Positions 25,669 through 38,583 of a stretch of 64,000 nucleotides of DNA are shown piece by piece. Every line of letters starts with the position of its first letter. Position 1 is the first letter of the stretch. The position numbers and the translations under genes are program-made. This stretch comes from Homarus americanus (Eukaryota; Arthropoda; Malacostraca; Decapoda; Nephropidae), in NCBI RefSeq assembly GCF_018991925.1, contig NW_024725520.1, positions 355,001 through 419,000 of the forward strand, read 5' to 3'. A model generated the notes under the pieces. The model saw only the letters and a list, made by a program, of their open reading frames with translations, ran no database searches and was not told the origin of the DNA.

Positions 25669-25740
25669 GAACCCCCAGACAACGAACCCCCAGACAACGA
25701 ACCCTCAGACAACGAACCCCCAGACAACGAACCCCAGGAA
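25669..25740. repeat. 15-bp minisatellite CAGACAACGAACCCC
   Basis: Five near-identical units. It gives the TTNPQ repeat at the end of a 121-codon plus ORF (25385-25750), whose upstream part I do not recognise. The ORF is probably not a gene. Confidence 0.93.
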
Positions 25741-25829
25741 AACAATATAGTCATGCCATCGTCGGCTTTTATTATCTTTATTAAACATTTCACTATCTCA
25801 ATAAGTGGTGGTAATAAGGAATGGTTTTT

Positions 25830-26414
25830 GAAGTGTGTAAGGGTGTAAATGTGTAGGGATGTAAGTGTGCCATGGGTCAGTGTATAATATTGCAAGTGTG
25901 TAAGGGTGTAAGTAATTGGTGTGTATGTACAGGTGTAAGTATGTACTGGCTAACAAAGTACTTGGGTTCATACAAAGGAGTGTTAGTTACAAGACTAGCG
26001 AGGTTGTTCTAAAATTATATCTTGCGCTTGTGAGACCTCACTTGTATTACGCAGTTCAATTCTGGTTTGCCAATAGAGTCGTGGATGAGTGGAACAAGTT
26101 ACCAAACATCATCACTAACTCGAACACGCTGGATAGCTTCAAACATATTGTAGGTTGGATGGATATATGAGCGATAGGGGTTGGGTGTAAACGGGACTGC
26201 CCAGTATGGGCCAGAGGCCCGCTGCAGTTTCCTCCATTATTATGTTCTTATGTTCTCAGGTGTAAGTATGTACAGGTGTATGTTGAAGGGGTAAGTATGT
26301 AATGTTGTAAGTGTGTGGATTGGTATAAGTGTGTAATATTGTAAGTGTGTTGGGGTGTAAGTGTGTAGAGTGTGTCCATGGGTTTAAGTGTGTAGAGGTG
26401 TCGGTGAGTAGAGT

Positions 26415-26440
<26 letters not shown>
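25830..26440. repeat. GTGTAAGTRTGTA minisatellite, split by a CR1 insertion, ending in (GT)n
   Basis: Degenerate 10-20-bp units (GGTGTAAGTATGTA, GTAAGTGTGT) at 25830-25945 and 26257-26410, then (GT)n at 26412-26439. Confidence 0.85.
25946..26256 (+). pseudogene. CR1-type LINE 3' end with internal deletion
   Basis: Encodes NKVLGFIQRSVSYKTSE, VVLKLYLALVRPHLYYAVQF and FANRVVDEWNKLP, the C-terminal region of CR1-like RT proteins. Sequence present in other copies between VQFW and NRVVDEW is missing. It is 5'-truncated and ends with GTTCTTATGTTC, the octamer-type tail (TTATGTTC) of this family. The flanks carry the same 16 bases, CAGGTGTAAGTATGTA, at 25930-25945 and 26257-26272, consistent with a target-site duplication. 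Confidence 0.85.
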
Positions 26441-26446
<6 letters not shown>

Positions 26447-26605
26447 AACACCTTGATAGCCGTACAGTACAACACACAGACTCACCATCACTCCCTCTCA
26501 CACACCTCGCTGTTTATATCTACATTTGTTAGCAAATATTAAATCATATAACGATAATTTATGTAAATGTATGAGAGAGGTATTAAAAGATTATATCCTC
26601 TCACA

Positions 26606-26661
<56 letters not shown>
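26606..26661. repeat. (AC)n microsatellite
   Basis: About 55 bases of AC. Confidence 0.97.
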
Positions 26662-26662
<1 letters not shown>

Positions 26663-27725
26663 TGCATCGTCCAAAAGAGAAGAGGTGTGTCAGTGGTGGG
26701 CAGTGTACTGTAGCCAGCTATATCCCTGATGGTCTATGGGTGACGCGCCTCACCTGTTCTCGCTAAAACTATTAAATACCTGTAGTGGTGATTAATTATG
26801 CACCCCTCCACCTCATCAATTATTCACCCTCCGTCCACCGTCAGCCAGTTTAAACACGTGTTCGCTCTTGGTTGGTCTCAGGGCCCCTGGTTGACCTCGA
26901 GTGGCTGTCCCTTGGAGCTGTAACTATAGTACCCGTCGGAGGAGAGTTGAAGGTCGTCCTCAGGCTTTTGCTTGTGTACATGAGTGTGTGAACCTTAACA
27001 CACACCTACCCTAACCTAACCTAACCTTAACACACACCTAACCTAACCTAACCTAACCTAACCTAACCTAAAATATAACTTAACCTAACCCGGCCTAACC
27101 TAACCTGACCCAAACAAACCTAATCTAACCTCACCTCCCTATAGCGTTCTGTGAATATATGTTGTAATCTTACCCACATAAAGCTGAAAAACGTCTAAGC
27201 TTATTATTAAAGTATTTGTTTTTTTATGACCAAGTTACCTTAATGTGGAGGTAAATTTTATTGAGGTCGAGACACAGAGCCATCTAGTGACTCCTTCATG
27301 AACTATCCCCATCAACACGTGTGGTTACCTTGCTTTACATTACTTTACTTTTTCATGCAACAAATTGTTATTGACTCTTCTTGACGTTTAGGAAAATGGA
27401 AGTCTTTTATAAGTAACAGGTAAGGCTTATATAGTAGTATTATATAAGTAATAAGTAACAGACAAGGCATATATTGCAGTATTGTATAAGTAATAATAAA
27501 GAACATGAAGGAACAAGTAAGAGTCGTATTAAAATATTCTCAGTGTCAATCATCACTGTTTGTATTTTAATCTGAAGGTAAACGTTAAGATTTATAGCGG
27601 CTGTCGTGATCACACTTAATGTAATGTTATTAAAGTGTGTTGGGTGGAATTAGACCTAAATACAGTGAGTAATTATCTTATAGGGGCTAATGGTAAATGT
27701 TTAAAGTAATCACAATACGATTTTT

Positions 27726-27777
<52 letters not shown>

Positions 27778-27885
27778 GGGGGGGGTGGATGTTATAATTC
27801 CCTGAACTGGTCTTTGAATATGTATTGTATAAAAACAGGTGTGTAAGGGAGTTACATCCTTCCAACACATACACACACATGTAAG
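26662..27885. other. No gene seen; CCTAA tract and (GT)n
   Basis: CCTAA pentamers at 27003-27130 and (GT)n followed by a G run at 27729-27786. Otherwise unremarkable AT-rich sequence. Confidence 0.5.
27003..27130. repeat. Interstitial CCTAA (TTAGG) tract
   Basis: The longest perfect part has six or more CCTAA units in a row near 27041-27070. The edges are degenerate. Same motif as arthropod telomeres, but internal and short. Confidence 0.85.
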
Positions 27886-28400
27886 ATTATTCTCTCCCCT
27901 TCCTACTCCACATATCAAGAAGCTCTCAACACACTGACCCTCTCGGCTCTTTCTGACCATCACCACGACCTCATCTGCAAATTTTGTAAGAAGCTTCTGC
28001 ACCATCCTCGACACCGGCTCCTACTACCACCCGAGATCCCTCGTCCGAGATATGCTGTTCGACACCACAACCGCATCCAGCCCATACGAGCATGAACTGA
28101 TCGCTATAAGAACAGCCCAGTCCCAACCATTGTAAAAATTATCAATAACTTGTAATCAACCAGTGTATTCACTCCCGGTCAATCTTACTTTTCGCACTGT
28201 CACTATGTTGAAATGCCCTGTAGTTTGAGCTTCTCCCCACCTAATTATTATATATTATATTTGTATCTCTTATGTTACTTGTATATTATTTGTAAATCAA
28301 GAGACCCATTCCCCAATTATGCAACTGTATATTTTCAGCCTTCCGGCTGCCATGCTCTTTCAATAAACCGTTAATTATTATTAGTATTAGAATCATTATT
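27886..28400 (+). mobile_element. TTA-tailed LINE, 3' end with C-terminal coding fragment
   Basis: Begins abruptly at TACTCCACATATCAAGAAGC and runs parallel to 62070-62560. The coding end includes the HHPRHRLLLPPEIPRPR-like stretch and NSPVPTIVKIINN, typical of the end of jockey-like LINE ORF2 proteins. The 3' UTR carries CAGCCTTCCGGCTGCCATGC and CAATAAACCGTTAATTATTA, then a TTA-rich tail. A stop and substitutions remove function. 5' truncation is expected of LINE insertion. Confidence 0.8.
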
Positions 28401-28549
28401 ATTATTACACACACACACAGTTACTGCACCACGTGGCCTACGTGATCTCACACAGTATGGCAAGAGACCAGCCCGGGCCATCAGCTGCAAACTATAATAA
28501 TTTGTATGTTAATTTCATATTCCTTCTCCTTTTAGTCATGAAAGCTTTT

Positions 28550-28607
28550 GTTAAACGACCCAGCTACCCCATGTCTTCGGGCTGCAGAATTTTCCAATAA
28601 ACCGTCA

Positions 28608-28657
<50 letters not shown>
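28550..28657 (+). mobile_element. TTA-tailed LINE, very short 3' end
   Basis: GCTTTTGTTAAACGACCCAG, then TCTTCGGGCTGCAGAAT, CCAATAAACCGTCAATTATT and about 40 bases of TTA. Closest to the copy at 2866-2998, so at least two 3' end subtypes exist. Confidence 0.7.
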
Positions 28658-29236
28658 ACACACATAAGGGTCTCGTGCCAACATTGAACCCTTGACCTGA
28701 TCCCTTAAAGAACGTGTCCAGTCGTTATGTGTTCAGGATTATGTTGGTGTGTCACGCGCTGAAAGCCAAGCACGTTACTACAGGAAGAGATACGCACGCA
28801 CTGGTATCTCCCTCCCGGCCGTGACTCACCCACCACCTAGGAGGGAGGAAGTATATTTTTCTAGGCGGAGTATCACCATGTATGCGTTTGGTGTTGTTTG
28901 AGGCTGACAGTGTCGTGTGCTACTGTTGGCGACGCATTATCAGGGAGGGAGAGAAGTGATACAAGACTAATGAACACAGTAGATAAGTGACCACCTTCAT
29001 AATATTATTTTCATTAAAGAGTGAGCAGAAAGATGTGTTGATTAAGTAGTGTTGTTCTTTGGCGTAACATCATAATAATATGTTGATGTAAACCTTAGAC
29101 TTCCCTTTTCACTGTTTCGAAATGTTTCATTGTAGCCATGTTAAAAAAAATACATTAAAGATTTATATTTAAAGGGTAAGGACTTGGAGGTGAACTTCAG
29201 TAACCTTGACTGACTTTTCATCTACTCCCTCTACAG
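28658..29236 (+). other. Sequence upstream of candidate exon A, no gene seen
   Basis: GC-richer at 28720-28930. A 5' UTR exon or promoter of the candidate gene could lie here, but I cannot identify a start site. The 3' part (29150-29236) leads into the splice acceptor of exon A. Confidence 0.3.
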
Positions 29237-29275
29237 GCAGGACTAATGGCCGAGACTCGTCACAAGTTAGACCAG
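29237..29275 (+). CDS. Candidate coding exon A with start codon
   Basis: Upstream lie a branch-point-like CTGAC (29209-29213), a pyrimidine-rich CATCTACTCCCTCTACAG and the acceptor AG at 29235-29236. The exon holds ATG at 29246 followed by GCC GAG ACT CGT CAC AAG TTA GAC CAG, giving MAETRHKLDQ, and ends with CAG followed by the donor GTAACA. It would contribute a short, charged cytoplasmic N terminus. The end phase is 0, which fits the phase 0 start of exon B at 57838. The initiation context is weak at position -3 but has G at +4. A 39-bp exon is small, and joining it across 28.6 kb of intron is inference. The RNA evidence needed to confirm it is absent. Confidence 0.4.
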
Positions 29276-29721
29276 GTAACACAAAATTCATGACTGCACG
29301 TTTATATCTCTAACATCCTCCTCTGACCATCCCACAATGGGTGGTGATAGACTGCCTGTAGCCACGGAACATATCAACATGCAGTACTCGCTTATGTTGA
29401 CTATTAATTAACCAGGTTGCCCCGTACATCACCTGCTCAAAATGACATACCAACTCTATTCCTATCAGCATGACCTTACGAGGGTGTTATCTCGCGTAGG
29501 GTCATCCTGGGCCTCAGTCACGGCGGTGTTCTAAGAGGACCTCCACGTGTTGGGAGTACCGCTGAGTCATGTTAATAAAATGTGAAGGAAGACAAATCAG
29601 ACACCTGGTAAATATCTCCTGCTAAATGTATCAGTTGATTGAGGGAAATTATATGTTTATCCACATTATACAAACTCGTTAAGCTGTAAGTGACTAAAAC
29701 ATTGTTCTCTGAGGCCAAGTG

Positions 29722-29990
29722 CAATGACAACCACCCTAGCGCGTGACAACCACCCAAGCACATGACAACCACCCAAGCACATGACAACCACCCAAGCACA
29801 TGACAACCACCCAAGTGCATGACAACCACCCTAGGACATGACAACCACCCTAGGACATGACAACCACCCTAGCACATGACAACCACCCTAGCTCATAACA
29901 ACCATCCTAGCTCTTAACAACAACCACCCAATCGCATGACAACCACCCAATCGCATGACAACCACCCAATCGCATGACAACCATCCCTAG
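29722..29990. repeat. 19-bp minisatellite ACAACCACCCAAGCACATG
   Basis: About 14 units. The start of a minus ORF of 90 codons (29572-29844) is built from it and is not a gene. Confidence 0.95.
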
Positions 29991-31010
<1,020 letters not shown>

Positions 31011-31069
31011 GCACACAGGGTGGTGTAAAGCGTCCAATGTGGCAGCATTATGTTAATTTTAATGCAAGC

Positions 31070-32206
31070 ACTGCTTGCTTCCTCTCGCTTTCAGCTACCC
31101 CGCTGGCTAGCCCTGTGGCGGACAGGGAAGCAACTTGCATAAGTCTTCTCCTGCAGTACACAGCCTCGTCACCATCAAGACTCCTGCTGTGCCTCCTCGT
31201 GGCACACACGGTAACTGGGTGCCTCGTGGGCCCAGGCTAGACATGCAGGGGATTTCAGCAGCAGTGGGCCCCAGAGGGACGCGCAAGGCCCACTGGCACG
31301 TGGACACGTTCTGGCGCCTACCAACCACTATCCCGCTGCCTTGGGATTAACCTTGGTAGGTATAAAGGTGACGGGTAAACCCCGAACTAAACAAGAGCCC
31401 CTTCATCGGGCAGACATACTTACAGACCTCCAACAAGACCCCAATGGCGGTATACAGTAGGCGGAAGAGGTGACCACCGTGGAAGCCCAACGACTACACC
31501 AGCGGATGAAGGCAATGCAAGGCGGACAGGCTACAAAGGCGAAACCCAACAAACTGGGCTATCGACAATCCATTGCAGCTCTCCCTCTCCCCAGTCGTTG
31601 CAACTACCTGCACCTCTAGATCAAGAAAATGGAGTGCCAAGATGTGTAGTTGCAGTCTGCACTCCTGCCTCACCACAGAAATCAACTCACGTGCAGCCAT
31701 CATCCAACTCATCACACTTTTTATCATCGTCAAAACCCCTATACCCCCAAAAGTCCTATGGTGACAGACGAATGGCGATGGGGACAGGCAGAGATGACTG
31801 CCGGGAGTCTAGTCACAACTCTTCACATGGGCGGCACAGATAAGATGGTCGTTTATGCACTGGGGTCTAGGCAGCAGTACAATCCGGTCCTGTCTGTGCA
31901 ACTAAGCAGCCCTTTCCAGGAGCCACTCTGCTCACACCACATAGGGAGGGGGCTAGAAAAGGTGCCCTAAACATAGGCTGCCTAAAGAACCCACCTGACT
32001 GGGCAACCGCACCCAATAAGGTCATCCTTATGCGGTCGAAAACATAATCACAATCACAGCTCAAAGAAAAGACAAACTAAACAACCTCTTATGGTCGTTG
32101 CATGGAATGTCAGGACCCTTCTGGATACTGGCACAAATGAGCATCCCGAAAGAAGAAGCGCCCTTGTGGCAAAAGATCTGGCTAGGTATAACATCGACAT
32201 AGTGAG
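31070..32206 (+). pseudogene. LINE 5' end: 5' UTR and start of endonuclease domain
   Basis: GC-rich 5' region (31080-31480) with TGGGATTAACCTTGGTAGG near 31342. From about 32060 a frame reads MVVAWNVRTLLDTG, then NEHPERRSALVAKDLARYN and IDIVR. This is the N terminus of the AP-endonuclease-like domain (W-N-V-R-T-L) of RTE/jockey-like LINE ORF2 proteins. A stop at 32204-32206 ends it, and what follows is unrelated. The intervening 31480-32050 may hold a degraded ORF1, but I see no intact frame. It is a rare case of a retained 5' end. It may come from the same family as the RT fragments at 16.1-17.1 or 36.7-37.4 kb. Confidence 0.65.
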
Positions 32207-32713
32207 GTAGGCGGCAGTACCTGGAAGGTCTTGTATGACATCAATAGGCTTTGGTCATACCTGTACAACATATTTTGAGGAACAAAACATCAAGCTTCCT
32301 GACTATAACATAAGAGCCAGCAATATTAGTCGTAAAAGAGACCAAAACAGATTTGTTCACCAAGGTACAGTAGCAACTACACGTAAACAAACATACATTC
32401 AGCCAAACATACACCAAACAAATGGTTCATTTAAAAAGAAAATCAGTAACCATTTATAACCCAAATAAACGTCAACCTTAGATATTAATGTCTCATCACT
32501 CCTATAAGTTCCTCGAAAAATTTAAATTTGCAGAAATAATGGTCACTGTAAACGGTGAGGCTATCTACTGCAGACTTACGGCGGGCTTAATAACCTTCCA
32601 TTATACTATTTTCGTCTCAAAGGCAACCGTAATTGGCCTCCAGATTTTACGCTGATCCCATAATTAGGTTTCAAGTTAAAGAGGGAACGAGGTGTGTTAG
32701 TGACGAGGCTGAA
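32207..32713. other. No gene seen
   Basis: A 74-codon ORF (32235-32459) has no motif. Confidence 0.4.
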
Positions 32714-33030
32714 GCCTGTGCCACCATGAGTCTTACAGGTACAGTACATGTATACCCAGTACCTGTGCCGCCATGAGTCTTATAGGTACAGTACATGTAT
32801 ACCCAGTACCTGTGCCGCCATGAGTCTTACAGGTACAGTACATGTATACCCAGTACCTGTGCCGCCATGAGTCTATAGGTACAGTACATGTATACCCAGT
32901 ACCTGTGCCGCCATGAGTCTTACAGGTACAGTACATGTATACCCAGTACCTGTGCCGCCATGAGTCTATAGGTACAGTACATGTATACCCAGTACCTATG
33001 CCGCCATGAGTCTTACAGGTATACATGTAG
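32714..33030. repeat. 45-47-bp minisatellite, about 6.5 copies
   Basis: The unit contains CCTGTGCCGCCATGAGTCTT and ACAGGTACAGTACATGTATA. Units with TCTTACAGG and TCTATAGG are interspersed, which suggests a two-unit higher-order repeat. The 97-codon minus ORF follows from it. Confidence 0.94.
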
Positions 33031-33038
33031 ACTAAGAC

Positions 33039-33043
<5 letters not shown>

Positions 33044-33077
<34 letters not shown>
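33044..33077. repeat. (AC)n microsatellite
   Basis: About 34 bases of AC. Confidence 0.95.
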
Positions 33078-33079
<2 letters not shown>

Positions 33080-33693
33080 TAGTATCATATTTTGGCCCAA
33101 CAAAAATGTATTGTTCAAGCAGTGATCATTCTAACACATGTCTCTCCTGTCAGTTTATAATTGAGGTAAAACATGTTAACACAATTACCCTTAACACATC
33201 TTAATGGATCAATGTATAAGCTTAAACACATCATCACTCCCACACGGAGATGTTTATACGAGTATCTTGGGGGCCTCATACTGACGCTCACAACGACTAC
33301 AAAATAAAACACATACATTATCGTCCTTCGCAACTTATTATCTCAATTATTCGTGTAGTATTAAGTACATAAATATGAAACTAGGTAATCATTATAATTA
33401 TTTGCGTGTGTGTTCTCTTAGGGTCAGAATGATCCAATTATAAGGAGGTCACTGTTGATTATTCACTTGCTGGCATTAGTAACTCATTGTAGCGTGAGGC
33501 TGAGTTGAGTTACCTGACACTCAACAAACAAGTGAGTTTACCTGGTGCGACAGTCTCATCAAGGCGGTGAACAAAGTCAGGAAAAATAAGGATAGTAAAA
33601 GAAAATTATCCTCGTAAATATTCAGGATCGTAAGATGTAAAGTGACAGTTACCTGAAGGTTGTAGGTTTCCCCCAGGTAATGAGAGGGGTAAA

Positions 33694-33784
<91 letters not shown>

Positions 33785-33948
33785 ATCTAGTATTTCCTCG
33801 TGTTTTTTTTCTGGATGTTTTATGTCGTAGTTACAGTTCCTTGTTCCCGGCAGAAATAATCTCCTAAGGTCCTACTCGTGTGTCTTTTCTCCTTCATGCC
33901 TCTGCGTCGTCTTATAGCACACGTCCTCCCAAGGGTGTGTGGGGAGCT
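33078..33948. other. No gene seen; (AC)n(CT)n at 33697-33782
   Basis: A compound AC/CT microsatellite occupies 33697-33782. No coding signal. Confidence 0.5.
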
Positions 33949-34078
33949 TATTTCACCTAATGATTAAAACACTATAACGCTACCTACGATGGGAGGGGGG
34001 GGGGGTTGTTAGGTTACCTGTAGTTGGGTTATGTTGAGATAGTTAGCGTTAGGGTGATTAATCTTATGGTGAAATAAA
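33949..34078. mobile_element. TTAGG-cored short inverted-repeat element, copy B
   Basis: Best-preserved copy. The left arm starts TTATTTCACCTAATGATTAA and continues through ATAACGCTA. The right arm is its imperfect inverse, AGCGTTAGGGTGATTAATCT then TATGGTGAAATAA. Arms of about 35 bp enclose a G run and GTTAGGTTACC. Total 130 bp. No coding capacity. Confidence 0.75.
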
Positions 34079-35106
34079 CTGAGGGTGAATTTCAGGTCAT
34101 CTCAATTTGGCCTGCATGCAATCACCATGACTCACCCTGTCAGTGTTGTTTTTCAGTACAGTATATTATTTGACTTTCCAAACTCACTTCAAACACCTAT
34201 CAACTTATTTCTCTCAGCTGATTTTCTTTTCGTGGCTGTCCTGTGTGTTTACATTTTGACGAATGTTTTGAGATTATCGACCTTTATAGTTTAGTTATTT
34301 ATCAACCTATGAGCTTTCTTTTGTTTTGGTCAAGGTCATGTTTAATTCTACCCTTTTGCTTGCTTCATTTAGCCCCTTTAAATGTGTCCATATGTCTGTG
34401 AGTTAATTACGATGACATCAACACATTAACGGTGATTAAGATATTTAGGAATGTACTGTATGTTGGACACTGGTTATAGAGAGAAGAGTGAGGCGCGACC
34501 CATCAACACCCTACTGCAACTTTTAAAAATGATTACTTAGTAAGGTAAAGGTATAGGTGTATAGCAGCTGGCGTGTGCATTTACATTATCGCCACACGGT
34601 CACGAATAGTCTACGTGGCCCCACACCAGCCCCACCAGCCCACTGTACTCCGGGTTAAGGAAGGATGAGGAAGCTAGACCTCGCGCAGAATGAAAATATG
34701 TGCATAGTTTTAGAATGTCCCGTTAAATATCAAGTATGTGAATGATGTATTGATGTAGTATCTTCACTTCACAAGGACGAGAAAAGTAAGATGAATAAAT
34801 CAGATACTTTAGCTAACTGTGACGCAGAGGAAGAATTTGGTATTAAGACGTGAAAGGTCACAAAGAAAGAAGTTATATCTATAGAAGCTCTGGCACCGTG
34901 TAGCAGAGGTGAACATTATGATGCCACTCTAACACGGTATGAACTCACTAGCCCAAAATGATGGTCGTCGTATTAGGAAAGAAGGAAGGTGTTTTGTTGA
35001 CCGACAATATTAAAATATGGTTGAGCTTAAGTTACACATACCTCAGGTACTAGGGAGCCGGAACTGGTGTAGCAGATAGGAAATAGATGTTGTGTTCCTT
35101 AAGGCG

Positions 35107-35169
<63 letters not shown>

Positions 35170-35537
35170 CCGAACATTACGGAATTTATTGTCCTAAAGT
35201 TGGCGAGTTGAGGAATGACGGAATATCAGATATCGATGAACAGATAATTTTGATATCGAATCATGTGAACATTAATGACATACTCAATAGCACAAGTTCA
35301 CTTCCCTCAAGAATTTAACGATCAGATGTCACGTATGACTTCATGTACGTGAGAGTGAAGTCCTGTTACCTTATGTTAACTGTAGTGTATAGTTTGTGAT
35401 CATTTAACTGCCTTAGATTAATTAATAATATATCAGACAAGGACCTCACCTTTGTCATGGCTATATGTATGTCACTGGGGTCAAAGGTCAGTGTTTCATT
35501 GTTGGATAAAATTGGTTTTTGCCATGTTGGGGAGCTC
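34079..35537. other. No gene seen; (AC)n at 35106-35165
   Basis: A 60-bp AC run is the only clear feature. ORF 34085-34294 (69 codons) is hydrophobic, but I see no splice or codon support. Confidence 0.45.
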
Positions 35538-35569
35538 GGGGTTGGGTGGGGGGTGGGGGGTGGGGGGGG
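35538..35569 (+). other. G-quadruplex-prone run
   Basis: GGGG, GGG, GGGGGG, GGGGGG and GGGGGGGG tracts separated by one or two T in 32 bases. Confidence 0.85.
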
Positions 35570-35636
35570 TTACTGTTGGCTTCAGTATAGATAAACAGGG
35601 TCCGAAAATGGCAATGTTTGTGGGGTGCGTTAAGAG

Positions 35637-35930
35637 TGTGTTGTGAGTGAATGTAGAGTGTGTGAATTTGTTGTGAGTGAATTTAGAGTGTGTGAGTGTA
35701 TTAAGAGTGTGTAAAGTGTATTGTGAGTACGTAAAGTTGAGTGTGTTACGAAGTATTTAGTGTGTGTGTGTTACGGTTATGTAGAGTGCATAATTATATT
35801 AAGTGTGTTACGGGTATGTAGAGTGCGTAAGTATACTGAGTGTGTTACGGTTATTGATAGTGCGTAAGTATATAGAATGTGTTAAGAGTATGTAGAGTGT
35901 GTGACTGCTTTAAGAGTGCGTGTAGAGTGG
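35637..35930. repeat. Degenerate GT-rich minisatellite
   Basis: Loose repeats of GAGTGTGTGAATTTGTTGTG and GTTACGGGTATGTAGAGTG, with no fixed period. Confidence 0.7.
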
Positions 35931-36290
35931 GTAGAAAAAGGGTCCCTCCCTGGTGGGTTAAAAACGAAGTATCCTCAGTGGTACACGACGCCTTCATTGA
36001 TGCTAGTTCAATGCGTGTGAATAATGTAGTGGTGTGGTAGTGTTGCAGGAGGCTTGTAGAGACACCTTATACCGCTACTGTGGGGGAACCTGGGTGTTGT
36101 GGTGGTGGTGTTGTGGTAGTGGTGTTGGGTGTACTGTGGTAGCTTTATGGTGGTGTTGGTGTGTTGCTATAGTGTTGGTCTGTTATTGTTGTGGTAATGT
36201 TAGGTAGTAAAATAATATACAATAACTCTTGAATAGAGACATTTTGATTAGAGAACGAGCTTCCCAAGGTTGACATTGTTACCCCATGAT

Positions 36291-36326
<36 letters not shown>

Positions 36327-36714
36327 TACACAGATACACAGCTAACTATACTTACATTTAAAAGAAGCAAAGATAAATCAAAGTACCGTCCTCATATTTA
36401 AGGGTTGGCGACCACAGTCCTCCGCACTAAACGTTCTTGGACTGTTTTTATCAATCCTCTAAAGTTTTGTATCTCTCTGAAGACCCATTTCTTAATTCCA
36501 TTCACCCATCCTCAGTCTCTGCCTTCCCCTGGCCCTCCTACCCCCAACTTGGCCCATTAATATTTATGTTATCCCTTCATCCCTATTTATACGACCAAAT
36601 TATCTACATTTTCTTTTTCAAGTATTTCTCTTTAAGTTTTTGCTAACTTTAGTACTTCTTCATTTGTTTTTAGTCAGTGTAACTTATTCGTAATCTTCGC
36701 CTATCACATTACAT
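35931..36714. other. No gene seen; GTG-rich run and (AC)n
   Basis: TGGTGGTGTTG-type repeats at 36095-36180 and (AC)n at 36293-36324. ORF 36437-36646 (69 codons) is not recognised. Confidence 0.45.
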
Positions 36715-37455
36715 TGCAAAGGCCGCCTCCAACCTCTTTCTGGGGCCTGGTGACAGTATCCACGCTTCTGACCCATACAGCAGTCCTGACCCTATATAGC
36801 CTTTCATATTGATATTAATGACCCCCTTTTTATTTATATATTCTTTTAGATTATTAAATACAGTTATTGCTTGACTTCTTCTCGTTTTGATTTCCTCCGT
36901 ACATCTATCATCACAACTGTTACTTCCCTAATACACAAAATTTCCCCCTTGTTTAAGTTCCCTGTTGCATACCGTCGTATTTACTTTTGGATTTATTTTT
37001 CATTTGGAAACATCCATTACTTTCATCTTTTCAGCATTAACTCTTAACCCATGTTTTTCACTTTTGTCCACTTATCTGCTAACGAGTTTTTGTGACGCCT
37101 CTTCACTATCCATAAAAGCAGTATCATCTACTGTACATAGCATATATTTCATATTACTTAATCATGAGATTTTATTACGTCATTGTCACTTATAACTTCT
37201 CTCATTAAGAATTCGGAATATATATTATACAATGTTGGAGACAGAACACATTCTTGTCTTACTCCCTGTCTAATTGTGAACCAATTAGTGGGTTCAATAT
37301 TTACTTACACTGCAGCCTCCTGTTGCCAGTAAAGATATTTTTTAGAATTCTAACATCTCCTTCATTAACGCCTATTTTTTCCAAGATCTCTACATTTTTA
37401 TTGCACTTTATCTTTTCAAAGCTTTTTTATTTTTTTTAATCAACAAAGCAGTTAT
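36715..37455 (-). pseudogene. LINE reverse transcriptase relic, minus strand
   Basis: Minus-strand frames give, in order, FTIRQGVRQECVLSPTLYN and IYSEFLMREVI (about 37190-37280), the RT turn and following block. Next come a degraded active site reading VDDTAFMDSEE (about 37100-37130), where YADDT is expected, GLRVNAEKMKVMDVSK, and a C-terminal GSGLLYGSEAW near 36790. Many stops and frameshifts interrupt it. The FTIRQGVRQ-LSP-YSE-LMREVI signature belongs to RTE/jockey-like LINEs. Endonuclease and RNA ends are absent. Confidence 0.8.
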
Positions 37456-38583
37456 ACAAATTTCTTTGGACGGGGGTATAGTGGAAGAACGGGATCACCT
37501 TAGGAGTTAACTGGACATACTCTAAAATAAGCTCACAAAAATAATTTTTTTTACATTAAATGAAACCCATACAAAGCAGCCAAGTGTATGGACCTTTATT
37601 CAACAGGGTAAAAATGTGAATAATTAATGAGAGTGTCAGAGGTTGACTAAATTAGTGAAGGAGAAGAGAAAAACACATAAGCATCTTTTTATATGTAAGG
37701 AATGAAGAAGGTAAAGTACAAGTATATTAAGAAGGTTTCTAAAAATAATCTGCCGGGCTTGACAACTGCAATCTTAACTTGGTGAATAGCGTCTCCTGTC
37801 TGGGTCACATTGTAACTGACGAGTCATGATGACCAAATTGATTAACATACAATTTCTTTCAGTTGTGTAGATTTCCCGAGGATACACTCACTGTTCAGCT
37901 TAATGTAAAGGATGGAGACCTAACAACACTCTCACTGCTACACTAAGGCAAAGTGAAGCATACTTACTCCCACAGAGGGCCACACAGTGTTACCTTTGTC
38001 TGCTTACCCGTCTGTCTTTCCGTCCGTTCGTCCCGAAAAGTTAATTAATGTGCAATTTTAATCGAATTGACTTCAAACTTAGGAGACAGTTATGTACAGA
38101 CACACATAGTGGCTGAGAGTTCCGACTCGGTAAACATTAAGGTCGTGGCTGAAGGTGGGAGTATCGCTACACATATTTTATCATGACTTATCCTCTGATT
38201 AATTATTAGTCATCATTCGACAAAGTGCTTGCTATAAAAGTAAAGTCGACATCAAAGGCAGAGGTTATAGGAAGGTTAAAGGTCAGAACATTGGATTGTG
38301 ACACTTGTATAATAATTATTGTTGCTAATAACCACGAGACACGGGGAGCAAAGGCGAATTCAAATTGCTGAGTCAAAGGTTAGAGGCCAACTACTAAACA
38401 CTCTTCTCTCTGTCCAGCCACTCAACGGAAAACTTTTCAGCGTGTTTTATGTCATAAACTTCAGATTGAATAATATATTTTCAACGTCAACGCAATTATT
38501 ATTAATGTAATCTTCAATATGTATGTAACATCAGGTGTGAACATCGTCCTGTCTGATAACACACCTGTGATGATGGTGTTAAT
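37456..38583. other. No gene seen
   Basis: Includes a stretch near 38000-38100 (CGTCTGTCTTTCCGTCCGTT) that looks like an interspersed repeat. No coding signal. Confidence 0.4.

Noticed and set aside
27003..27130. True telomere or chromosome end
   Set aside because: CCTAA tracts are short, degenerate, in both orientations and scattered, with unique sequence on either side.
28720..28930. Coding exon upstream of exon A
   Set aside because: One frame has a basic stretch near 28770-28800, but stops follow and no paired splice sites were found.
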